DNA of 41,671 nt, from NCBI GenBank assembly GCA_002307245.1, contig DBTW01000109.1, positions 6,896 to 48,566 on the forward strand, written 5' to 3'. The stretch's first letter is position 1, and each line of letters starts with the position of its first letter. This DNA comes from Spirochaetaceae bacterium UBA1306. GTDB taxonomy: Bacteria; Spirochaetota; Spirochaetia; Treponematales; Rectinemataceae. Both the position numbers and the translations under genes were made by a program. This document shows positions 1 to 6,426 of this stretch, one piece after another. The notes beneath the pieces were generated by a model. The model was not told the DNA's origin. It did no database searches and saw only the letters and a list, made by a program, of their open reading frames with translations.

Positions 1-1154
1 AAGCCCTTGCCGGCCTCGCCGGCCCTGGCAGCCTCGATCGCGGCGTTCAACGCGAGCAGATTCGTCTGCCTCGCTATCTCGTTGATGACGCCGACCTTCC
101 CGGATATGTCCTTCATGGCCGCGACGGACTTGCCGACAGCCTGCCCGCCCTCGTCGCCGTCCTTCGCGGCCTTGATGGCGATGCCCTCCGTGGCCGATGC
201 GTTATCGGTGTTCTGCTTGATCGTGGCCAGCATCTCCTCGATGGACGAGGATACCTCCTCCGCGCTCGCGGCCTGCTCCGCGGCGCCCTGGCTTAGCTGC
301 TGTGCGGTCGAGCTAATCTGCTGGCTCCCCGTGGCTACCTGGCTCGAGGATACACGGATGTGCTCGACGATCTCGCGCAGCTTTTCGGCCATCTCGAGGA
401 GGGCCCGGTTGATGCCCGAAGTCCGCTCCAGGCCGCGCGTGTCCACGGCGAGGTCCCCCGCCGCTATCCGCTTCGCCGCGCGCTCGATATCCGAGGGCTC
501 GCCGCCGACCTGTCTGGTGACGGACCGCGAGAGCAGCAATCCTATGCCTATGCCGAGGAGGAGCGAAGCCGCTATCACGATGAACATAAGGACGGTCGAG
601 GCCCTTGACGCGGACTCGGTCTGGTCGGCCTGCGCGGAGGCGTTCGCCTCCTTCATCTTGTTCAATTCCGTCATGAGGTCATCGAGGATCGTCAGCTTTT
701 CCCGCGCCTCGCCCATGGATAGCACGGATGCGGCGCTCGAGGCCTTCAGTCCTTCCTGCGAGCCGAGATCGAAGACCTTCGTGGAGAGCGCGAACCAGGT
801 ATCGTACGCCGTGGCGAACTCGGCGAGCTTGGCCTTTCCGGCCTCGGTGTAGAAGAGCGCCGAAGCCTTCTTGAAGTTGTCATTGAGGAAACCTATGGAT
901 TTAGTCCATTCATTGCGGTATTTAGTCCGATCGGCCGCGCTGGAGGAGAGCAGGAAATTCTTCTCTGCGCGCGCGCAATACATAAGATCGATGTTCGCTT
1001 CTTTCAAATAGGAAAGCCCCAGGAGCTCCTTCTTATACATCGTGTTGGCGAGGGCCGACATCTTGTTCAGGTTGACCACGCCGATTAAGCCCACCACGAG
1101 GGAGAGAGAGGCCACAAACAAGAAGCTCACGATCAGCCTGCCGCGAAGAGTCAT
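1..1154 (-). CDS. Methyl-accepting chemotaxis protein, 3' end beyond window
   Basis: Membrane chemoreceptor that passes ligand signals to a CheA-CheW array. Reading from the ATG at 1154, there is an N-terminal membrane segment (about residues 6-26), a helical ligand-binding region, a second membrane segment containing LLLGIGIGLLLSRSV, a HAMP linker, and the first part of the cytoplasmic signalling coiled coil. The frame is open to position 1 and leaves the window inside the hairpin-tip motif (LLALNAAIEAARAGEAGKG), so the C-terminal methylation helix and tail are not seen. A strong AAGGAGG lies 7 nt before the ATG and fixes the start. It is transcribed away from the PAS-LuxR gene at 1602. The ligand cannot be told. 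The 4-helix-bundle sensor type is an inference from its length and helical composition. Confidence 0.95.
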   Translation of the reverse strand, partial: MTLRGRLIVSFLFVASLSLVVGLIGVVNLNKMSALANTMYKKELLGLSYLKEANIDLMYCARAEKNFLLSSSAADRTKYRNEWTKSIGFLNDNFKKASALFYTEAGKAKLAEFATAYDTWFALSTKVFDLGSQEGLKASSAASVLSMGEAREKLTILDDLMTELNKMKEANASAQADQTESASRASTVLMFIVIAASLLLGIGIGLLLSRSVTRQVGGEPSDIERAAKRIAAGDLAVDTRGLERTSGINRALLEMAEKLREIVEHIRVSSSQVATGSQQISSTAQQLSQGAAEQAASAEEVSSSIEEMLATIKQNTDNASATEGIAIKAAKDGDEGGQAVGKSVAAMKDISGKVGVINEIARQTNLLALNAAIEAARAGEAGKG

Positions 1155-1345
1155 CGACGCCTCCTTGGTAATTCCGTTCCGTTCCATGCGGTAGAGTCAG
1201 TCTCGATTCCCGGATATGCCCGAGTCAATAAAACCATGAGGCGACTCTTCGCACCTTCGATGCCCGAAAAGCGCATTAATACGCCCAAGTAGGCGCCGGA
1301 ACGGAGAGCGAGGGAAAAGATCGTGTTTTGATTCGAAAGATGCGA

Positions 1346-1375
1346 TTGTGTATGCGACTAAAAAATGTCTATATT
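1346..1375 (+). promoter_or_regulatory. Predicted sigma70 promoter for PAS-LuxR leader
   Basis: TTGTGT (1346-1351), an 18-nt spacer and TATATT (1370-1375), in a local AT-rich patch of an otherwise GC-rich region. Transcription would begin near 1382 and give a leader of about 220 nt before the gene at 1602. Confidence 0.5.
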
Positions 1376-1493
1376 CGTATATTGTAGCTTTGTTTGTATA
1401 AGGCCGCCTCGACGAATGCAGGGCCGAGCGGCCGAGAAGGCGGTCGCTCGGCCAGACTGTCTGCCTGCAACACCCACATCTGAGGAATTAATC

Positions 1494-1577
1494 ATGTCGA
1501 GCTTTGAAATACCAATCGAAGGGACGATACAGGACAGGAGACCGAGCCGCGCGCAGAAGCCTTCTTGCATGTCCTAA
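1494..1577 (+). CDS. Possible 27-aa leader peptide
   Basis: A short reading frame (starting MSSFEIPIEG, ending PSCMS) preceded by GAGGAA at 1482-1487, 6 nt before the ATG. This ribosome site is better than that of the large gene downstream. It ends 24 nt before the start of the PAS-LuxR gene and follows a strong stem-loop, so it could act as a regulatory upstream frame. I recognise no family, and the frame is short enough to be chance. Confidence 0.35.
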   Translation: MSSFEIPIEGTIQDRRPSRAQKPSCMS

Positions 1578-1601
1578 TGCTCGAGGCGTGGAGCCGCTTC
1601 G

Positions 1602-2726
1602 ATGAAAGATGACAATTTCAACTCGCGATCCGAGCATGAAACACCGAACACCTATTTCGGAGAGCAGAGAATATTCAATAATAAGCTCATCAACGCCCTG
1701 TTCGACGACGCGCGCACGCCCATCATCGTCACAGACGAGGACTTCTCGGTGATCCGAGTCAACAAGGCGGCGGCGATGTTCTTCGGCAGGACAGAGGAGA
1801 GCGCCGTCGGCATAGCCTTGGGCGAGCTGACCACCCCCGTCGTCATGTCGTGGATCCAGGGAGCCTCGCGCACGTTGCGGCTGGACGGGGAGAAGATCCA
1901 GGAGGGATTCGAGCTCCTGGACTGCCTGGGCGGCGAGCATCGCCTCGCCCTCACGGTCCGCTTCCTCGCGAGCGAGCGATACGGCCTATTCAACTACCTC
2001 ATCACGATGCGGGAAGACGCTGGCCCCGCCGAGCCGAGTTCCGGGATGGTGGATCCTCAGCTCTCGATCGGCCGCCTGATGCGCGGCCTCTCGGACGCCG
2101 TGCTGCTCATCGACAACCAGAGCGGGACGATCTGCGACTGCAACGAGGCCGCGCCGGCCATGTTCGGGTACGAGCGCGAGGAGATCCTCGGCCGCAGCCC
2201 CCAGTTCCTCGCCGCCGATTACGCATACGCCCAGGAGCTGACCAAGATCAGCCACGCGGCCTATGTCCGGCAGGGCTTCTACCAGTCCAAGATCCGCTGT
2301 CGGCGCAAGGATGGCGGCGTATTCACGACACTCGGCACGAATATCACCTTTTTCAGCCAGAGGGGGGAGCTACGCTACACGCTCGCGATCAACCGGGACA
2401 TATCGGAGGACGAGCGCCGCCTCAGCGAGGTCTCCCGGCTGGCCCGGCGAACCAAGGAATGCATCGAGGCGCTCGCCCGCAGCCTTGAACCACTGGTCTC
2501 CGACGCCCCGAGAGGCAAGCTCTCCGGGCTCGGCTTCTCGGAGCGACAGATTAAGATCGCCTCTCTCCTCTGCGAAGCTGAGCCGAGCAAGCGCATAGCC
2601 GGGCTGCTCAAGATCCCGGAGTCCACGGTCAAGAGCCACATACACTCGATGTACGCCCGCCTCGGGGTAGCCTCCAAGATCGAGTTCGTCAACTACTTGC
2701 GGACGCACAACATCGACCTGGAATAG
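1602..2726 (+). CDS. PAS-domain LuxR-type transcriptional regulator
   Basis: A 374-residue cytoplasmic regulator. A first PAS-like domain covers about residues 25-135 and a second about 145-270 (with NEAAPAMFGYEREEILG). A C-terminal LuxR/GerE helix-turn-helix covers about 305-370 (LGFSERQIKIASLL, then IPESTVKSHIHSMYARLGV). There is no receiver domain with a phosphoacceptor aspartate and no membrane segment, so the input is probably sensed by PAS rather than by phosphotransfer. GGAG lies 8 nt before the ATG. The gene at 8439 has the same PAS-PAS-LuxR layout and a similar C-terminus and is a likely paralogue. The two bracket the SPFH and switch-operon genes. The targets are unknown. Confidence 0.88.
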   Translation: MKDDNFNSRSEHETPNTYFGEQRIFNNKLINALFDDARTPIIVTDEDFSVIRVNKAAAMFFGRTEESAVGIALGELTTPVVMSWIQGASRTLRLDGEKIQEGFELLDCLGGEHRLALTVRFLASERYGLFNYLITMREDAGPAEPSSGMVDPQLSIGRLMRGLSDAVLLIDNQSGTICDCNEAAPAMFGYEREEILGRSPQFLAADYAYAQELTKISHAAYVRQGFYQSKIRCRRKDGGVFTTLGTNITFFSQRGELRYTLAINRDISEDERRLSEVSRLARRTKECIEALARSLEPLVSDAPRGKLSGLGFSERQIKIASLLCEAEPSKRIAGLLKIPESTVKSHIHSMYARLGVASKIEFVNYLRTHNIDLE

Positions 2727-2763
2727 CGGGCAGCCCGGCGGCTCCCCACGATCCGCCCGCCGC

Positions 2764-2792
2764 TTGACCCCGCGGGGAAATCCGTCCATTCT
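2764..2792 (+). promoter_or_regulatory. Weak promoter for the NfeD-SPFH pair
   Basis: TTGACC (2764-2769), a 17-nt spacer and CATTCT (2787-2792), ending 6 nt before the ATG at 2799. No Shine-Dalgarno lies in between, so the mRNA may be leaderless. The -10 box is poor. Confidence 0.3.
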
Positions 2793-2798
2793 TTAGCG

Positions 2799-3275
2799 AT
2801 GGTAAGCATCGCATTTGGCGGCTTCGTGATATCCCCGGCCCTCGCCTGGCTCGCGATCGGCGTCGCGCTGATGGCGGCGGAAGTGCTGGCGCCGGGCTTC
2901 ATCGTCTTCTGGTTCGGCGTCGGCGCGCTCGCCGCCTCGCTCGCGGTCTTCCTCGGCCTGCACAGCGTCTACGGCGAGCTCCTCATCTTCCTCGGCGTGT
3001 CGATCGGCTCGCTCCTCCTCTGGCACCTCGTGCTCCGCAAGCGCCTGCCCGGATCGGGCAGGTCCGACGAGCGGGACGCGACCATCTCCGAGCTGCGAGG
3101 CAGGATCACCGCCAGGGTCGCGCCCGACGCCGAGGGTCGGGTCGAGCTCCACACGCCCTTCCACGGGATCCGCGGCTGGAAGGCGCGCTCCAACCAGGAG
3201 CTCGAGCCGGGCGCGGAGATCGAAGTTGTCGACGCGAAGGGAATCGCGCTGATCGTCAAAAGGAGCGGATCATGA
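2799..3275 (+). CDS. NfeD-like membrane protein
   Basis: A 158-residue NfeD-family protein. The N-terminal half has two or three membrane segments (about residues 10-85). The C-terminal soluble part (about 95-155) fits the small OB-fold beta-barrel typical of short NfeD proteins (GRITARVAPDAEGRVEL, then ALIVKRSGS). NfeD proteins work with SPFH/stomatin proteins in membrane microdomains, and here the stop overlaps the start of an SPFH gene by 4 nt (ATGA), indicating translational coupling. There is no clear ribosome binding site before the ATG at 2799; a weak -10 box sits 6 nt upstream. The family call is firm, the cellular role only general. Confidence 0.85.
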   Translation: MVSIAFGGFVISPALAWLAIGVALMAAEVLAPGFIVFWFGVGALAASLAVFLGLHSVYGELLIFLGVSIGSLLLWHLVLRKRLPGSGRSDERDATISELRGRITARVAPDAEGRVELHTPFHGIRGWKARSNQELEPGAEIEVVDAKGIALIVKRSGS

Positions 3276-4150
3276 TCTACCTCATCGGGGCCATCGCCCT
3301 CCTCGTCCTCATCCTCATCATCAAGGGCGTCCGCATCGTGCCGCAGGCGGAAAACTGGATCGTCGAGCGCTTCGGGAAATTCGCCACCACGCTCAGCCCG
3401 GGACTCAACCTCATCAACCCGCTCTTTTCCCGCATAGCGAAGAAGATCGACGTGAGAGAGAAGGTCCTCGACATGCCCAAGCAGGGCATCATCACCTCGG
3501 ACAACGCCATAGTCGAGGTTGACGGCATCGTCTACTTCAAGGTGATGGACCCCTACAAGTCCTTCTATGGCATCGAGGACCTGGAGTACGCGATCTCCAA
3601 CCTCGCCCAGACGACCCTGCGCTCGATCATGGGCAAGCTCACCCTCGACGAGTCCCTCTCGAGCCGCGGCCAGATCAACTCCGAGCTCATGGCCGTCCTC
3701 GACGAGGCGACGGACTCCTGGGGCACCAAGATCACGCGCGTCGAGCTAAAGGACATCGCGCCCCCGGCGGAACTCGCCCAGGCCATGGCCCTGCAGCTGC
3801 GGGCCGAGCGCGAGCGCCGCGCCCGCGTCCTCGAGGCCGAGGCAAAGAAGGAGGCGGCCGAGACTGAGGCCCAGGGTATGAAGGCCGCGGCCATCCTCCA
3901 GGCCGAGGCGCGCAAGATCAGCGCCGAGCGCGACGCCGAGGCCCGCGAGCGCCTCGCCCTCGCCGAGGCCAACGCCATCAAGGTCGTCACGGAGACCCTC
4001 AAGGACTCCGGAGGGGATCCCCTCACCTACCTCATCGGGCAGGAGTACGTAAAGAGCCTAGGCAAGCTCGGCGAGTCGCAGAACGCGAAGTTCCTCGTCC
4101 TGCCCTCGAACGTGCTCGAGTCGATCCAGGGCATCTTCAAGAAAGCCTAG
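3272..4150 (+). CDS. SPFH/Band 7 (stomatin/prohibitin-like) protein
   Basis: A 292-residue membrane-anchored SPFH protein of the QmcA/stomatin type. It has an N-terminal hydrophobic anchor (about residues 1-20), then the Band 7 domain (about 20-180, with IVERFGKFATTLSPGLN and KVLDMPKQGIITSDNA). An Ala/Glu-rich coiled coil (about 175-240) and a short C-terminal tail follow. Such proteins form rings or cages on the inner membrane, organise microdomains and modulate proteases. The start overlaps the NfeD gene by 4 nt, so the two form an operon. The stop lies in a CTAG shared with the convergent terC remnant. Confidence 0.92.
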   Translation: MIYLIGAIALLVLILIIKGVRIVPQAENWIVERFGKFATTLSPGLNLINPLFSRIAKKIDVREKVLDMPKQGIITSDNAIVEVDGIVYFKVMDPYKSFYGIEDLEYAISNLAQTTLRSIMGKLTLDESLSSRGQINSELMAVLDEATDSWGTKITRVELKDIAPPAELAQAMALQLRAERERRARVLEAEAKKEAAETEAQGMKAAAILQAEARKISAERDAEARERLALAEANAIKVVTETLKDSGGDPLTYLIGQEYVKSLGKLGESQNAKFLVLPSNVLESIQGIFKKA

Positions 4151-4519
4151 GCCCGCGCGAGGATGGACGCGATCACCGCGAGGGCCCCCGCGCGGCGCGC
4201 CAGTCTCACCAAGGGATTGCGTTCGGGATGTGGCTCCGAGTCATTGCCGAAGGCCATCTTGATGCCCGTGAGCACCAGGAAGGCGCCGAAGATATAGATC
4301 AGCCAATGGAATCGCTCAAGGAGGGCGGTCTCGCCGCCGCGCCGGAAGAAAGGGCCGCGTTGAAAACCAGGCCAGGGCGATCCAGGCGACGCGGGTGATC
4401 AGCGACTCCCTCACCGACACCTCATGGGCCTTCCGGTGGAAAACCAGGAGATCCAGGACCAGCATAGCCACCACGAAGATATTGAAGCCGATCCATAGCC
4501 CAGCGTTGCTGAAACCCAT
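4147..4519 (-). pseudogene. terC/alx-family remnant, deleted and frameshifted
   Basis: A decayed gene for a TerC/Alx-type integral membrane protein, linked in other bacteria to metal or pH homeostasis. The first ~50 codons from the ATG at 4519 match the family N-terminus (WIGFNIFVVAMLVLDLLVFH, RKAHEVSVRES). The reading then shifts frame and resumes much later in the protein (LLERFHWLIYIFGAFLVLTG, then PHPERNPLVRLARR), ending at a stop in 4147-4149. About 90 central residues and the whole C-terminal half are missing; the family is usually around 300 aa and only about 123 codons remain. No mobile element lies at the break. Confidence 0.85.
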
Positions 4520-4696
4520 CGAGAGGCTTCCTACACAAGGCCGACCGGGAGGGCGCCATTATCCGGGCTTACCCTCGCTTTGACGACCGGCCAACCCGAT
4601 TCCGGACGGCTACTCCCCAACTCAGGCAGTAATTTTCTGAATCCCGGCGAATAACCAATGTCCCGTTGCCGAATGAGGGCCCGAAGAAGAGCAGAC

Positions 4697-4725
4697 TTGC
4701 GCCCCTATCCCGCCTCGGCTAAAGT
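4697..4725 (+). promoter_or_regulatory. Predicted promoter of the switch-like operon
   Basis: TTGCGC (4697-4702), a 17-nt spacer and TAAAGT (4720-4725). A start near 4732 would leave a leader of about 33 nt holding AGGAGG at 4748-4753. The rest of the 4520-4764 gap shows nothing further. Confidence 0.4.
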
Positions 4726-4764
4726 TCCCCCTGACGCGCTAGATTTCAGGAGGCTTTGAAGGCG

Positions 4765-5214
4765 ATGGATCCATCGATTGGCCGCCTCGTGTGGCTGCCC
4801 GCGCCGGTCGGGAACTTCGGCAAGGCGGAGCTGGGCCGCGCCTTTGCGGTGCTGGCGGAGCTCGAGGGCGCGACTCGCGCGGGAGCTCCGGAAGGCGCTT
4901 CGCCGTCGGGGCCGGCTATCGCGGCCGAGCCCTTCCTCCGTTTCGCCCTCCCTTTGGCCTCGCAGCTTGGCCGCGGGGCTTTCCGCGAGGCCGTCGCCAC
5001 GGCCTTCCGCGCCGGGGCCTTCCCCTGGACCTGCGATCCGGTAGCGCCTATCCTGGCCCTTGAGCTCGATGCCTTCCTTGCCTGCGGAGCCAGGCCCCTG
5101 CGCCTGGCCCTGGCCTGCCAGGACGCCCTCGAGCTCCGTCTCGGCCGAGCCCTGGACGCGGACGCGGCGCTCAAGGCGGCCTTCGACGATTTTTTCCGCA
5201 CACGCATAGACTGA
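4765..5214 (+). CDS. Unknown protein, first gene of switch-like operon
   Basis: A 149-residue Ala/Leu-rich protein that I do not recognise. It has no signal peptide or clear membrane segment and looks helical, especially residues 55-145 (PFLRFALPLASQLGRGAF, then LELDAFLACGARPLRLALAC). I use the ATG at 4765, which is 11 nt after AGGAGG (4748-4753). An in-frame TTG at 4756 would be only 2 nt from that site. The next gene starts 11 nt after its stop, and the following three genes encode MotA-, FliM- and FliN/FliG-like proteins, so it is probably a cytoplasmic partner of that module. No function can be given. Confidence 0.75.
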   Translation: MDPSIGRLVWLPAPVGNFGKAELGRAFAVLAELEGATRAGAPEGASPSGPAIAAEPFLRFALPLASQLGRGAFREAVATAFRAGAFPWTCDPVAPILALELDAFLACGARPLRLALACQDALELRLGRALDADAALKAAFDDFFRTRID

Positions 5215-5225
5215 GGAGCGAAAAA

Positions 5226-5618
5226 ATGGTGTTCGACTATGAAGTGTTCGAGCGGGCCCGCTGCGGCGAGAAGGAGAGGCGCAGCCTCGAGAGCCTCGTC
5301 GACCTGTTCTGCGCCCTGTCCGAAAAGGCTCGGCGAGAAGGCCTGCTGGCCCTCGAGGAGGATATCGGGGAGAAGGGACTCGATCCCTTCCTGGCCCTCG
5401 GCCTCAAGCTCGTCCTGGACGGAGCCACGCCCGAGGTCCTGGAAGAAACCCTCGTTACCTCTATCTTCGCCTCGGGCCTGCGCGGCAAGGCCCTGCTCGC
5501 GCGCATGGTTGCCTACTCGGGCATCAGGAGCATCTCGCAGGGCTATTCGCCCGAATGCACCCGCCGCCTGCTCGAGGCCTACCTCGGATTCGAAACCGGG
5601 GCGGAGGCCCAGGCATGA
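5226..5618 (+). CDS. Soluble MotA cytoplasmic-loop-like protein
   Basis: A 130-residue protein resembling the stator protein MotA with its membrane helices removed. Residues 22-80 match the large cytoplasmic loop (SEKARREGLLALEEDI at 32-47, then DPFLALGLKLVLDGATPEV). Arg36 and Glu44 align, with the same 8-residue spacing, with E. coli MotA Arg90 and Glu98, the residues that contact the FliG torque helix. Residues 85-121 (ARMVAYSGIRSISQGYSPE, then LLEAYL) match the cytoplasmic tail that in MotA follows the last membrane helix. No hydrophobic segment lies between the two parts, so it cannot conduct ions. GAGGAG lies 7 nt before the ATG, and its stop overlaps the FliM-like start (ATGA). The alignment was done by eye and from memory. 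Confidence 0.6.
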   Translation: MVFDYEVFERARCGEKERRSLESLVDLFCALSEKARREGLLALEEDIGEKGLDPFLALGLKLVLDGATPEVLEETLVTSIFASGLRGKALLARMVAYSGIRSISQGYSPECTRRLLEAYLGFETGAEAQA

Positions 5619-6415
5619 CCCAGTCCATGCCCGGAGAGGAGCCCCACGACTTCAGGCGCCCAAAGCGATTCCCGGGCGAGAAGATCCGCGAGCTCGCCCT
5701 GATCCACGAGGGCTTCGCCCGTTCGGCGTCCCTGGCCTTGAGCCGGGCGCTCCGCTCCCCGGCCCAGCTCAGCCTCGTCTCGGTGGACCAGCTCCGCTAC
5801 GACGAGTTCATCAACTCCCTGCCCGATCTCGTCCCCCTCTGCGGGCTTTCCATGGAGGGCCTTGCGGGCGACGCCCTCCTCGAGATCGACCCCGCCCTGG
5901 CCTTCGCCCTGGTCGAGCGCCGCGCCGGCGCCTCGAGCGCGGGCCAGGCGCCGTGCCGAGGCCTCAGCGAGCTGGAGGAGGCCCTACTCGAGGGCCTAGT
6001 CGTCCGCCTCCTCTGCTGCCTGCGCGAGGCCTGGGCGCCCACGCTGGAGCTCAAGCCCCGCCTGTCCTCCTTCGAGTCGAGCCCATGCTACGCCGGCCTG
6101 GCCGAGCCGGGCGAGATGGTCGCGCTCGTCACGCTCGAAGCCTCGGTCGGCGGCTCCCAGGGCATGATGAACCTCTGCCTGCCCTACCCGTCGATGGCGC
6201 CCTTCCTGTCGCCCCGGGAGGAGGCCCCGGCGGGCGGGCAAGAGCCCCTCCTCGGCCCCGACGAGCTGGGCCAGATCCGCCTGACGCGTTATGCGATTTT
6301 TCAAGCCGAGGGCGAGGGCCCGACGGCGCGCGAGCTCGCGGCCCTCCTGTCCGCGGGTGACGCGCCGGCCTTCGAGGCTCAGGGCCGCTGCGCCTACGGC
6401 CCCTCGGCGCGCTGA
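5615..6415 (+). CDS. Divergent FliM-like switch protein
   Basis: A 266-residue relative of flagellar switch protein FliM (usually about 330-345 aa). It begins directly with DFRRPKRF (12-19) and keeps the family pattern through IHEGFARSASLALSRALRS, VDQLRYDEFINSLP and LLEIDPALAFAL (88-99). The CheC-like middle domain continues to EGLVVRLLCCLREAW and SQGMMNLCLPYPSMAPFL. Three things are missing: the N-terminal CheY-P-binding peptide (normally before DFRRP), the GGxG loop that binds FliG (here AGASSAG, 104-110), and most of the C-terminal SpoA domain (only a short degenerate piece after 215). It is therefore a paralogue with altered contacts. GGAGG sits 7 nt before the ATG at 5615, which overlaps the previous stop. 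Confidence 0.85.
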   Translation: MTQSMPGEEPHDFRRPKRFPGEKIRELALIHEGFARSASLALSRALRSPAQLSLVSVDQLRYDEFINSLPDLVPLCGLSMEGLAGDALLEIDPALAFALVERRAGASSAGQAPCRGLSELEEALLEGLVVRLLCCLREAWAPTLELKPRLSSFESSPCYAGLAEPGEMVALVTLEASVGGSQGMMNLCLPYPSMAPFLSPREEAPAGGQEPLLGPDELGQIRLTRYAIFQAEGEGPTARELAALLSAGDAPAFEAQGRCAYGPSAR

Positions 6416-6426
6416 AGGGAGAAATG

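Larger units (their letters stand above)
1155..1601. other. Divergent intergenic region with structured leader
   Basis: This 447-bp gap separates the divergent MCP and PAS-LuxR genes. On the plus strand it holds a sigma70-like promoter (1346-1375), a strong stem-loop (1422-1433 pairing with 1442-1453, 12 bp with one G-U, 8-nt loop, no T-run after it) and a 27-codon reading frame with a good ribosome binding site (1494-1577). I found no convincing minus-strand promoter for the MCP and no RNA gene. Confidence 0.55.

Noticed and set aside
7..852. A 281-codon plus-strand frame opposite the left-edge MCP
   Set aside because: The minus strand encodes a textbook chemoreceptor here; the plus frame is its antisense shadow.
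1155..1345. A cyclic-di-GMP riboswitch in the leader of the left-edge MCP
   Set aside because: None of the conserved GEMM core segments could be found.
4720..4746. TAAAGTTC followed 11 nt later by CTAGATTT as a possible sigma28 flagellar promoter before the switch-like operon
   Set aside because: The -35-like part fits, but the -10 part shares too few bases with GCCGATAA; the sigma70 reading is better.
4756..4764. TTG at 4756 as start of the first switch-operon gene
   Set aside because: It is only 2 nt from AGGAGG, while the ATG at 4765 has workable spacing.
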